Assembly (NCBI RefSeq): GCF_026339955.1
Contig: NZ_JAPEPW010000001.1
Coordinates: forward strand, 7,027,001 to 7,091,000
From: Streptomyces sp. NBC_01549
Lineage (GTDB): Bacteria; Actinomycetota; Actinomycetes; Streptomycetales; Streptomycetaceae
DNA: 64,000 nucleotides
Direction: 5' to 3'
How positions within the stretch are numbered: the stretch's first letter is position 1; every line of letters starts with the position of its first letter. Both the position numbers and the translations under genes were made by a program. This document shows positions 1 through 6,576 of this stretch, in pieces. A model generated the notes under the pieces. The model saw only the letters and a list, made by a program, of their open reading frames with translations. It did not search any database and had not been told where the DNA came from.

Positions 1-86
1 ACTGTTCCATCCACATCCACGGTTGGTTCAACGGGGAACTACCGATGGGTGTTCCCGCGTGACCAGGGAAGACGCGGTGACGTACG
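1..86. other. Window edge, no gene seen
   Basis: No start-to-stop frame with recognisable protein features was found here. The only structure is the 14-base perfect palindrome GTGACGTACGTCAC at 77-90, which overlaps the last codons of the PHP-domain gene that ends at 87 on the minus strand. It could contribute to a terminator but has no T-tract on either strand. Confidence 0.5.
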
Positions 87-1148
87 TCACCCGGAGGGGG
101 GCAAGGAAGCGGGAGGGTTCTCGCGGCGCCGGGTCGGCGTCGTCCGCTCCTGGGTCCAAGCCAGCAGTTCGGCCTCGCTCCAGGTGGTGATCACGCGCTC
201 GGCGGGCACCCCGCACTCCTCGGCCCGCGCGCAGCCGTGGATCTGCCATTCGAGTTGACCGGGGGCGTGCGCATCGGTGTCGATCGAGAACAGCGCGCCC
301 GCGTCGAGCGCCCGGCGCAGCAGCCGGCGCGGTGGGTCGAGACGTTCCGGGCGGCAGTTGATCTCCACGGCCGTACCCGACTCCGCGCAGGCGGCGAAGA
401 CCGCGTCGGCGTCGAACTGCGACTCGGGCCGCCGCTCGGAGAGCAGCCGGCCCGTGCAGTGCCCGAGCACGTCCGCGAGCGGATCGCGTACGGCGGTGAC
501 CATGCGGCGGGTCATGGACCTGGCGTCCATGCGCAGCCTGGAGTGCACCGACACCACCACGACGTCCAGCAGCTCCAGCAGCTCCGGCTCCTGGTCGAGC
601 GATCCGTCGTCGAGGATGTCGCACTCGATGCCGGTGAGCAGCCGGAACGGAACCCACTGGCGGTTGAGCTCCGCCACCACCGCCAACTGCTCGCGCAGTC
701 GCTCGGGGGACAGCCCCCGCGCCACGGTCAGCCGCGGCGAGTGGTCGGTGAGCACCGCCCACTCGTGCCCGAGGTCCGCGGCGGTCCGGCCCATCCTCTC
801 GATCGGGCTGCTGCCGTCCGACCAGTCGGAGTGCAGATGGCAGTCGCCGCGCAGCAGCGCCCGCAGCCGTTCGCCACCCTCGGCAAGCGGTGTCGCGGCC
901 TCCTGCTCCAGCTTCTCGAGATAGTCGGGCACCTGACCGGCCACCGCCTCGCGCACGACCTGTGCCGTCCTCGGCCCGATGCCCTTCAGCGACTCCAGGG
1001 TCCCGGCGGCGACCCGCTTCTCGACCTCCCCGGCGGGCAGCCCGGCCAGCACGGCCTCGGCGGTGCGGAAGGCCCGTATGCGATAGGTGGGGGCCTGGGC
1101 GCGCTCCAGCAGGAACGCGATCCGGTCCAGGGCTTCGACGGGTTCCAT
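87..1148 (-). CDS. PHP-domain phosphoesterase with PolX-like helix-hairpin-helix N-terminus
   Basis: The 353-residue product begins with a helix-hairpin-helix segment (about residues 5-75, including LKGIGPRTAQVVREA) like that of DNA polymerase X/beta, followed by a PHP metal-dependent phosphoesterase domain with DCHLHSDWSDG near residue 100, VLTDHS, GIECDI, VVSVHS and SIDTDAHAPGQ as probable metal-ligand motifs. No polymerase palm domain is present, so this is the stand-alone form common in actinobacteria, with a likely but unproven role in nucleic-acid metabolism. I chose ATG 1148 because AAGGTGG lies just upstream. A longer frame starting at 1211 has no good ribosome site. The gene stands alone on the minus strand, divergent from the small gene at 1318. 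Confidence 0.85.
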   Translation of the reverse strand: MEPVEALDRIAFLLERAQAPTYRIRAFRTAEAVLAGLPAGEVEKRVAAGTLESLKGIGPRTAQVVREAVAGQVPDYLEKLEQEAATPLAEGGERLRALLRGDCHLHSDWSDGSSPIERMGRTAADLGHEWAVLTDHSPRLTVARGLSPERLREQLAVVAELNRQWVPFRLLTGIECDILDDGSLDQEPELLELLDVVVVSVHSRLRMDARSMTRRMVTAVRDPLADVLGHCTGRLLSERRPESQFDADAVFAACAESGTAVEINCRPERLDPPRRLLRRALDAGALFSIDTDAHAPGQLEWQIHGCARAEECGVPAERVITTWSEAELLAWTQERTTPTRRRENPPASLPPSG

Positions 1149-1305
1149 CGCCACCACCTTCCGTGAGTTCCCCGCCCCTTCAAGCCTTGCCGAGCCGCCG
1201 TCGGCCCGCACGACGGAGCGCCGCTCACCTGGCCACTCGCCTCGCCGCTCACCCAGGCGCGCTCACCTAGGCGTGCTCTCCTCGGCCCGCTCGCGGGAAT
1301 CGATC

Positions 1306-1317
1306 TACGCTCTAGAC
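1306..1317 (+). promoter_or_regulatory. Probable -10 box of a leaderless promoter
   Basis: TACGCT at 1306-1311 fits TANNNT and is followed by six bases and then the ATG at 1318. That spacing puts the transcription start on or next to the start codon, and no ribosome binding site is visible. A convincing -35 box was not found. Confidence 0.45.
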
Positions 1318-1554
1318 ATGACCGAAATCTCGAGCCCCCACATCTCCTACCCGCGGGTCATGGTGCTCGGGGTGCAGCCGTGCGAACCGCCGTTCCGGAT
1401 CGTGGAGATCGACGGGGAAATGGCCGGCGAGGCGAAGTCGATCACCGATGTCCTGACGATCGCCGGCGCCTACGGGATCCACATCCATGATCTCGACGAC
1501 CCCGACGCGGTGCGCTGGGTGGGCGGCGGCAAGTTCACCTGGTCGCACCACTAG
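1318..1554 (+). CDS. Small conserved hypothetical protein, 78 aa
   Basis: This encodes a 78-residue acidic protein with no signal peptide or membrane segment. The start ATG follows a -10-like TACGCT by six bases, so translation is probably leaderless. The sequence contains VMVLGVQPCEPPFRIVEIDG and ends GGGKFTWSHH. I recognise the style of a conserved Streptomyces orphan but cannot assign a function. Coding is supported by strong third-position GC and by the clean fit of promoter to start. A much longer frame that opens at 1087 is a shadow of the divergent PHP gene until this start. Confidence 0.75.
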   Translation: MTEISSPHISYPRVMVLGVQPCEPPFRIVEIDGEMAGEAKSITDVLTIAGAYGIHIHDLDDPDAVRWVGGGKFTWSHH

Positions 1555-1598
1555 CACGGGGACAGCGAGACACGGGGACAGCGGACAGCGAGACAGCG
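1555..1598. repeat. Short degenerate tandem repeat
   Basis: Directly after the stop codon of the 78-residue gene come imperfect tandem copies of a unit starting CACGGGGACAGCGAGA (1555-1570, 1571-1583 and a shortened third copy). The copies do not form an obvious terminator hairpin. The rest of the 230-base gap up to 1786 holds nothing else I can support. Confidence 0.5.
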
Positions 1599-1785
1599 GC
1601 TCGGGGAGCGCGCGGACCTCGGGTTTCGCGCCGGTGTGAGCTGTCACGGGAGGAAGTGACCCCGCACCCCAGGAAAGATCACCAATGGGCGGGAACCCGG
1701 CATGGGCCGATTCCCGCGAGGGCACGGTTGATCTTGCCGGGTGATCACGACCGCCCCGGCGCCCCCTCTTCCTCCGGGAGTCGTC

Positions 1786-2172
1786 ATGCCCCGTGGCTTC
1801 GCCGCGCCCGCCGCCGCCCTCCTCGCCTCGACCGGCCTGCTGGCCTCGACCGCCCTCCTCGCCGCTGTACCGGCGAGCGCGGCGACGCACGGCGCGTCGC
1901 GGGCCGGAGACGTGTGCTTCTGGACCGCCGCCGGCCAGCACGGCTCGTCGTGGTGCTACACCCCACCGGGCTACACGGACGTCCCGGAGTTCCTGCACGA
2001 CAAGGCCGCCTCCTTCCGGTCCAACGCCGACACCGCCGTGTACGCCATCGACTGGGGCCGCGGCACCTGCTACGCCCGGCTGATCCGGGCGCACGACCTG
2101 GCCGACAACTGGCCCTGGGGCGCCCGGCTCGACGGCGTGGCCGACACCACCATGGGCTGCGAGGTCGGCTGA
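1786..2172 (+). CDS. Secreted peptidase-inhibitor I36-like protein
   Basis: The 128-residue product starts with a typical Sec signal peptide (MPRGFAA, hydrophobic core, AVPASAATH cleavage region about residue 33). The mature part is small, Cys-containing and aromatic (VCFWTAAGQ, SSWCYTPP, SNADTAVYAIDW, ending MGCEVG). It resembles the Streptomyces peptidase inhibitor family I36 (SMI-like, beta-gamma-crystallin-type fold). ATG 1786 is preceded by GGGAG with good spacing; an in-frame GTG at 1741 would add 15 residues ahead of the signal peptide and is less likely. It heads a tight three-gene run with the lipoprotein at 2176 and a second I36-like gene at 2925. Inhibitor activity is inferred from family only. 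Confidence 0.75.
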   Translation: MPRGFAAPAAALLASTGLLASTALLAAVPASAATHGASRAGDVCFWTAAGQHGSSWCYTPPGYTDVPEFLHDKAASFRSNADTAVYAIDWGRGTCYARLIRAHDLADNWPWGARLDGVADTTMGCEVG

Positions 2173-2175
2173 CCC

Positions 2176-2928
2176 GTGCGACACCTTCGCGCGCTCGCCG
2201 CCGCCGCGCTCGCGCTGCTGGCGCTGACGGGGTGCGCCACGGCGACCGCGCAGCGCGCCGTGCCCCCGCTGCCCAGGACCGAGCGCGACCGAGACGACCT
2301 CATCGACACCGCCCAGCAGGTGCTCGTCGACCGCTGTCTGGCCCGGCAGGGACTGACCCTCCAGAACGCCTGGGCTCCGCAGCACGGCGGCGCCTCGGAC
2401 CCACGAGAGCGCAGCGCCTCGGATCCGCCGGACCGCCGGCTGCAGGGCGCCCTCTTCGGCCGCGGACGCCCCGGACTCTCCGTCACCCTGGCCACCGGCT
2501 ACACCGTCACCGCCCACACGGACGGCTGTCTGGCCGCCGCCGAGCGCGAACTCTACGGTGACCAGCGGCTCTGGTTCCGTACCCGGGTCGTGGTGAACAA
2601 CCTTCGGGCCGAAGCCCAGCAGCGCATGAAGCGTGACCCCGACTACCGCGACGCGACCGCCCGCTGGACCCGCTGCGCCACCCCGGCGCACGGGACCCGC
2701 CCGGGCCGCCCCGACCCCGCCGTCTCCACCCGCTGCGCCCGCGAGAGCGGCCTCACCCGGGTGCGGGCGCGGCTGGAACCGGTGCTGCTGGCCCGGGTCC
2801 GCGCCGAGCGGCACGGACAACTGACCACCTACCGGCAGCTGCGCACCCGCGCACTGCGCCGCGCGGCGGACCTGTACGCCGAGCGGACCGTCCAGGTAAC
2901 CCTGAAGAAAGGCAGTGACCCTTCGTGA
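2176..2928 (+). CDS. Putative lipoprotein, 250 aa
   Basis: The product opens with a lipoprotein signal (MRHLRALAAAALALLALTGC), so Cys20 should be lipidated and the protein anchored outside the membrane. The rest is Arg- and Ala-rich, probably helical, with conserved-looking Cys residues (VDRCLARQGL, HTDGCLAAAERELYG, TRWTRCATPA-type pairs). I do not recognise a named domain. Its GTG start lies three bases after the upstream stop, and its own stop overlaps the next GTG in GTGA, so the three genes are almost certainly co-translated. Sandwiched between two secreted I36-like proteins, it may assist or be protected by them; that is inference. Confidence 0.75.
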   Translation: MRHLRALAAAALALLALTGCATATAQRAVPPLPRTERDRDDLIDTAQQVLVDRCLARQGLTLQNAWAPQHGGASDPRERSASDPPDRRLQGALFGRGRPGLSVTLATGYTVTAHTDGCLAAAERELYGDQRLWFRTRVVVNNLRAEAQQRMKRDPDYRDATARWTRCATPAHGTRPGRPDPAVSTRCARESGLTRVRARLEPVLLARVRAERHGQLTTYRQLRTRALRRAADLYAERTVQVTLKKGSDPS

Positions 2929-3302
2929 TCAACAAGCGTCTCGCCCTCTTTGCCGCCGCGGCCCTGCTCGCCCTCACCGGCGGCCTCGCCCTGGCCACCC
3001 CCTCCGGCGCGGCCGACTGCCCCAGCGGCAACTTCTGCGTCTGGGAGAACGCCAATTTCGACGGCCAGCGTGCCAACTGGTCGGGGGACGACGGATGGTG
3101 GGAGAGCTGGATCGCCGACACCGACTCCTCCTGGGCCAACCACGGCATCGGGGGACCCGGAATCAAGGACCATGTGAAGGTCTACGAGAACGCCTGGCAG
3201 GGCGGCGCCATGACGATCTGTCTCGGACCGGGGGAGGAGGTCGGCTACAACGCCGTGGCGAACGACCGCGGTGACTCGCACACCTGGTCCATGGGCTGCT
3301 GA
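2925..3302 (+). CDS. Secreted peptidase-inhibitor I36-like protein, second copy
   Basis: This 125-residue protein has a clear signal peptide (MINKRLALFAAAALLALTGG, ending ATPSGAADC) and a mature part of about 95 residues with CPSGNFCVWENANFDGQ, KVYENAWQGGAMTICLG and a final SMGC. That pattern is characteristic of peptidase inhibitor family I36 / beta-gamma-crystallin-like secreted proteins of Streptomyces. The GTG start overlaps the stop of the lipoprotein gene by four bases. It is only distantly similar to the product at 1786, so the pair is not a recent duplication. A tandem repeat and a strong hairpin follow the stop. Confidence 0.8.
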   Translation: MINKRLALFAAAALLALTGGLALATPSGAADCPSGNFCVWENANFDGQRANWSGDDGWWESWIADTDSSWANHGIGGPGIKDHVKVYENAWQGGAMTICLGPGEEVGYNAVANDRGDSHTWSMGC

Positions 3303-3315
3303 GAGGCCGACCCCA

Positions 3316-3413
3316 GCCGATCGACGCCTGTCGATCGACCCTGGCCGATCAGCGCCGGCCGATCAGCGCCGGCCGATCAGCGCCGGCCGATCAGCGCTGG
3401 CCGATCAACGCCG
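3316..3413. repeat. Seven tandem copies of a 14-bp unit
   Basis: Seven units of exactly 14 bp occupy 3316-3413. Units 3 to 5 (3344-3385) are identical GCCGATCAGCGCCG, units 6 and 7 have one change each, and the first two (3316-3343) are diverged. The unit contains CCGATC/GATC and is rich in CGGCC half-sites. It lies between the stop of the I36 gene and the terminator hairpin. No spacers are present, so it is not a CRISPR array. Confidence 0.9.
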
Positions 3414-3444
3414 TCCGCCCGCGGTAGGGACCGCGGGCGGACGG
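3411..3444. terminator. Strong bidirectional hairpin between convergent genes
   Basis: A perfect 15-bp inverted repeat (3411-3425 with 3430-3444, arm CCGTCCGCCCGCGGT) encloses a 4-base AGGG loop. It sits between the plus-strand I36 gene (stop 3302) and the minus-strand VanZ gene (stop 3462), so it can terminate both. There is no long T-run, as is usual in Streptomyces. Confidence 0.85.
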
Positions 3445-3461
3445 TCATGCCGTGCGGCCCC

Positions 3462-4043
3462 TCAGGCCTTCGGGGCTTCGCGCCGGTTGCGCCAACTCCT
3501 CCGACGGGGCTTGGGGTGCACCGCCCGGCCGATCCGCCGTCCCAGCAGCAGATAACCCACCAGTGCTCCGGACGTGTTCAGGATGACGTCGTCGATGTCG
3601 AAGGCGCGCCCGGTGATCAGCGTGCCCTGGACCAGCTCGACCAGCAGCATCACCACCGCGGTGAGCAGCAGCACGCGCAGGATTCCCCGAGCCTTGGGAA
3701 TCAGCACGGGCACCAGCACACCGAAGGGCACACCGAGCAGGACGTTCCCGCCGATCTGCTTCACTGCGTCGCGCAGCGCCGGCTGGTCGAGATAGGCCCG
3801 CAGCGAACTGCCGGGGTGCAGATTGGTGTGGATCAACGCCTTCGACGCCGGTGACGGCTCCAGCGTCAGCCGGGCCAGCGCGACCGCGAACGCCACCATG
3901 GCCACGAAGGCCAGCAGCATCACGAGCAGCCGCACCGGCAACGGGAGCACCTTGCGCTCCTGCGCGGGTACCGATGACCGTCGACCGGATTTCGTCGTAC
4001 CGGTGGTGCGCAGGGTGCTTGAGAGTGACGCCGTACGGACCAT
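3462..4043 (-). CDS. VanZ-family membrane protein
   Basis: The 193-residue protein has about four hydrophobic segments (LLVMLLAFVAMVAFAVALA, NVLLGVPFGVLVPVLIP, VLLLTAVVMLLVELVQG, ILNTSGALVGYLLLG) and the VanZ signature layout, with the ELVQ...FDIDDVILNTSGALVGYLLG block near the C-terminus. VanZ proteins are integral membrane proteins best known for modest teicoplanin resistance; most chromosomal homologues have no known role. GGGAGA precedes the ATG at 4043 by about six bases. There are no van genes nearby, so glycopeptide resistance should not be inferred. Confidence 0.85.
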   Translation of the reverse strand: MVRTASLSSTLRTTGTTKSGRRSSVPAQERKVLPLPVRLLVMLLAFVAMVAFAVALARLTLEPSPASKALIHTNLHPGSSLRAYLDQPALRDAVKQIGGNVLLGVPFGVLVPVLIPKARGILRVLLLTAVVMLLVELVQGTLITGRAFDIDDVILNTSGALVGYLLLGRRIGRAVHPKPRRRSWRNRREAPKA

Positions 4044-4171
4044 TCGATTCTCCCGGTTCCAACTGCCCTCTAGGTAAAGGCGGTTACCCGCAAAGCGTCC
4101 TTCGATGCGCGACGCGTCTGGGAGCCCTGGCGTCGCCGGGGATCCTGAGCGGCTGACCGCCGGAGCCCGGC

Positions 4172-4834
4172 TCAGGCGTCGTAGCTCACGGTCACCTCCT
4201 TGAAGCCGAGGGAGCGCAGCAGGCCGTCGAGCATGCCGGTGGTGTTCTCCTCGGCCCGCTTGGTGAGCTGGCTGTCCTTCGCCGCCGTGCCGATGTGCTT
4301 GACCGCGAGTTTCTGCACGGCCTGCTCGCTGCCCGGGTTGTCGGAGAAGAGGTCGCCGAGCCGGTCCAGCAGCCCACGCTGTTTGGAGACGGCGTACGAA
4401 CGGTCGGGGTCGAGCGCGGGCTTGCCGAGGAACGCGTGCGGCAGCCGCAGGGTGGCCGTGGTGCGGTCGGAGTTGACCGTCACGTCCTTCTTGGTGAGCG
4501 AACCGAGGTCGACGTACGCCTCGACCGTGCCGGCCCCCACGTACAGCGTGCGGGTGCCGCGGATCGCGTCGGGCAGGTACTTGGCATCCTTCTCCAGGTC
4601 CACCACCACCTGGAAGTTGCCCGAGGCGGCGTCGTAACGGCTCATGTCCTGGATCGACTCGAGGAGGGCTGGTCCGGAGCGGTCGTGCGTCTCGGTGCCG
4701 AACAGGTCACGCAGCCCCGGGAGAACGGCCAGTCGCAGTCCGGCGAACAGCACCACGAGCACCAGCAAGATGGCAGTGATCACCTTGGCCCACGCGGGCA
4801 TGCGCTTGGGCAGGCGCTTGATGGACGACGTCAT
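4172..4834 (-). CDS. DUF4230 membrane-anchored protein
   Basis: The 220-residue product has one N-terminal transmembrane anchor (about residues 15-38, WAKVITAILLVLVVLFAGLR) followed by an extracytoplasmic DUF4230 domain, recognisable by the ESIQDMSRYDAASGNFQVVV region and the later LRLPHAFLGKPALDPDRSYAV. Function is unknown. The start at 4834 is fixed by GGAGG a few bases upstream; the frame runs open much further, antisense to the arabinofuranosidase gene, but that part is a shadow. It is followed by a 128-base gap to the VanZ gene. Confidence 0.85.
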   Translation of the reverse strand: MTSSIKRLPKRMPAWAKVITAILLVLVVLFAGLRLAVLPGLRDLFGTETHDRSGPALLESIQDMSRYDAASGNFQVVVDLEKDAKYLPDAIRGTRTLYVGAGTVEAYVDLGSLTKKDVTVNSDRTTATLRLPHAFLGKPALDPDRSYAVSKQRGLLDRLGDLFSDNPGSEQAVQKLAVKHIGTAAKDSQLTKRAEENTTGMLDGLLRSLGFKEVTVSYDA

Positions 4835-5019
4835 TCGACGGTCCTCCTTCCTGCTGACCGAATGCCCTCCAAATCCACTACTAGGCCGCCCTGTTGGCGG
4901 ATTCGTGTCATCGACGGGGAGCGCGGGCGGGAGCGCGTCCACTCGGGCGGCACCGACCACCGCACTTCGCCGTACGCCGACGGAGCACCGTGTCCGCCCG
5001 CCGTACCGCATCTGCCGCA

Positions 5020-6525
5020 CTACATCAGCCGGATCATGTTCCAGGAGAGGGGTTCCAGGACGGTGGTCAGGGTGCCGTCGTCCTGGAGGGTGGTGTCCTG
5101 GACGGGGTGGGGGGTGACCCGTTCCTGGTCGTCCAGGGTGTTGCGGGCGTCGGGGTCGGCGTCGGCGATCGCGGTGTGCTCGACGACCGTCGTCAGTCCC
5201 AGGCGGTTCAGGGCGACTTCGAGGGGCAGGGGTTCGGTCTGGCTGCGGTTGACCGCGAAGACGGTGACCGAGCCGTCGTCGGCGCGTACGGCGGTGGCGT
5301 GCAGCAGGTCGACCTCGCCGTACTTCTTCGTCTCGTAGGTCGGCGACACCGCGCGGACGTCGAGGACCTCTCCGCGCCCGTACTTCGCCGCCTGTGAGAA
5401 GGGGTAGAACGTGGTCTGGCGCCAGGCGGGGCCGCCGGGTTCCGTCATGATCGGGGCGATGACGTTGACGAGCTGGGCGAGGCAGGCGACGGTCACCCGG
5501 TCCGCGTGCCGCAGCAGCGCGATGAGCAGGGAGCCGAAGACGACCGCGTCGGTGACGGTGTAGACGTCCTCCAGGATGCGGGGGGCCTCCTGCCAGTCCT
5601 CGACCGGATGCGGGTTCGGACGGCTCTGGTACCAGACGTTCCACTCGTCGAAGGAGAGGTTGATCTTCTTCTTCGACTTCAGCCGGGCGCCCACGTGGTC
5701 GCAGGTCGCCACCACGTTCTCGATGAAGGACTCGGTGTCGACGGCGGAGGCGAGGAAGGAGTCGCGGTCGCCGTCGGTCTCCTCGTAGTAGGCGTGCAGG
5801 GAGATGTAGTCGACGAGGTCGTACGTCTCGGCCAGCACGGTCGCCTCCCACGCGGCGAACGTCTCCATGTCCTGTCCCGAGGATCCGCACGCGACGAGTT
5901 CGAGGTCGGGCTCGATCTGGCGCATCGCGCGGGCGGTCTCGGCGGCCAGCCGGCCGTACTCCTCGGCCGTCTTGTGGCCGGTCTGCCAGGGCCCGTCCAT
6001 CTCGTTGCCCAGACACCACAGACCGATACCGAACGGCTCCTTGTCGCCGTGCGCCACCCGCAGGTCCGAACGGGCCGTCCCGCCGGGGTGGTTGGCGTAC
6101 TCCTGGAGCTCCAGGGCCTCGGCGACCCCACGCGTGCCGAGGTTGACCGCCATCATCGGCTCGGCCTGCGGGCCGAGCTTCCGCAGGAACGCGATGTACT
6201 CCGACAGGCCGAAACGGTTCGACTCGGTCGAACGCCAGGCCAGGTCGAGACGGCGGGGCCGCTCCTCGACCGGGCCCACCGAGTCCTCCCAGTTGTAGGC
6301 GGAGACGAAGTTCCCGCCGGGGTAGCGGATCGTGGTGACGCCCAGTTCGCGGACCAGTTCCAGGACGTCCGTGCGCAGGCCTTCGGCGTCCGCGGAGGGG
6401 TGGCCGGGTTCGTGGATGCCGGTGTAGACGCAGCGGCCGAGGTGTTCGACGAAGGAGCCGAAGAGGCGGGGGTTGACCTCACCGACGGTGAAGGCGGGGT
6501 CCAGGGCGAAACGGGCGGTACGCAT
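5020..6525 (-). CDS. abfA: Alpha-N-arabinofuranosidase, GH51
   Basis: This 501-residue enzyme matches GH51 arabinofuranosidases over its whole length. Glu175 in CLGNEMDGPW is the expected acid/base and Glu294 in SFDEWNVWY the expected nucleophile; the early block LFGSFVEHLGRCVYTGI and the YPGGNF motif are also diagnostic. It removes terminal arabinofuranose from arabinan, arabinoxylan or arabinogalactan fragments. No signal peptide is seen, so it should act in the cytoplasm on imported oligosaccharides. It lies 51 bases downstream of the GH2 gene on the same strand, likely in one transcript, and opposite to the ABC importer operon that presumably feeds it. Confidence 0.93.
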   Translation of the reverse strand: MRTARFALDPAFTVGEVNPRLFGSFVEHLGRCVYTGIHEPGHPSADAEGLRTDVLELVRELGVTTIRYPGGNFVSAYNWEDSVGPVEERPRRLDLAWRSTESNRFGLSEYIAFLRKLGPQAEPMMAVNLGTRGVAEALELQEYANHPGGTARSDLRVAHGDKEPFGIGLWCLGNEMDGPWQTGHKTAEEYGRLAAETARAMRQIEPDLELVACGSSGQDMETFAAWEATVLAETYDLVDYISLHAYYEETDGDRDSFLASAVDTESFIENVVATCDHVGARLKSKKKINLSFDEWNVWYQSRPNPHPVEDWQEAPRILEDVYTVTDAVVFGSLLIALLRHADRVTVACLAQLVNVIAPIMTEPGGPAWRQTTFYPFSQAAKYGRGEVLDVRAVSPTYETKKYGEVDLLHATAVRADDGSVTVFAVNRSQTEPLPLEVALNRLGLTTVVEHTAIADADPDARNTLDDQERVTPHPVQDTTLQDDGTLTTVLEPLSWNMIRLM

Positions 6526-6576
6526 CTTTACCTTCCGGAGGTTCGGTTGTGTCAGTCGTACATGGGCAGGAACTGG

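Noticed and set aside
1312..2820. Long minus-strand frame of 502 codons opposite the I36/lipoprotein trio
   Set aside because: It is low-complexity, lacks any domain and is a typical GC-rich antisense shadow of the real genes, which have signal peptides and ribosome sites.
3316..3413. Possible CRISPR array (also 23056-23143)
   Set aside because: Both are head-to-tail tandem repeats of 14 and 22 bp with no spacers between units and no cas genes nearby.
3462..4043. Glycopeptide resistance from VanZ
   Set aside because: No vanHAX, vanRS or related genes are present; isolated VanZ homologues are common and mostly without known resistance.
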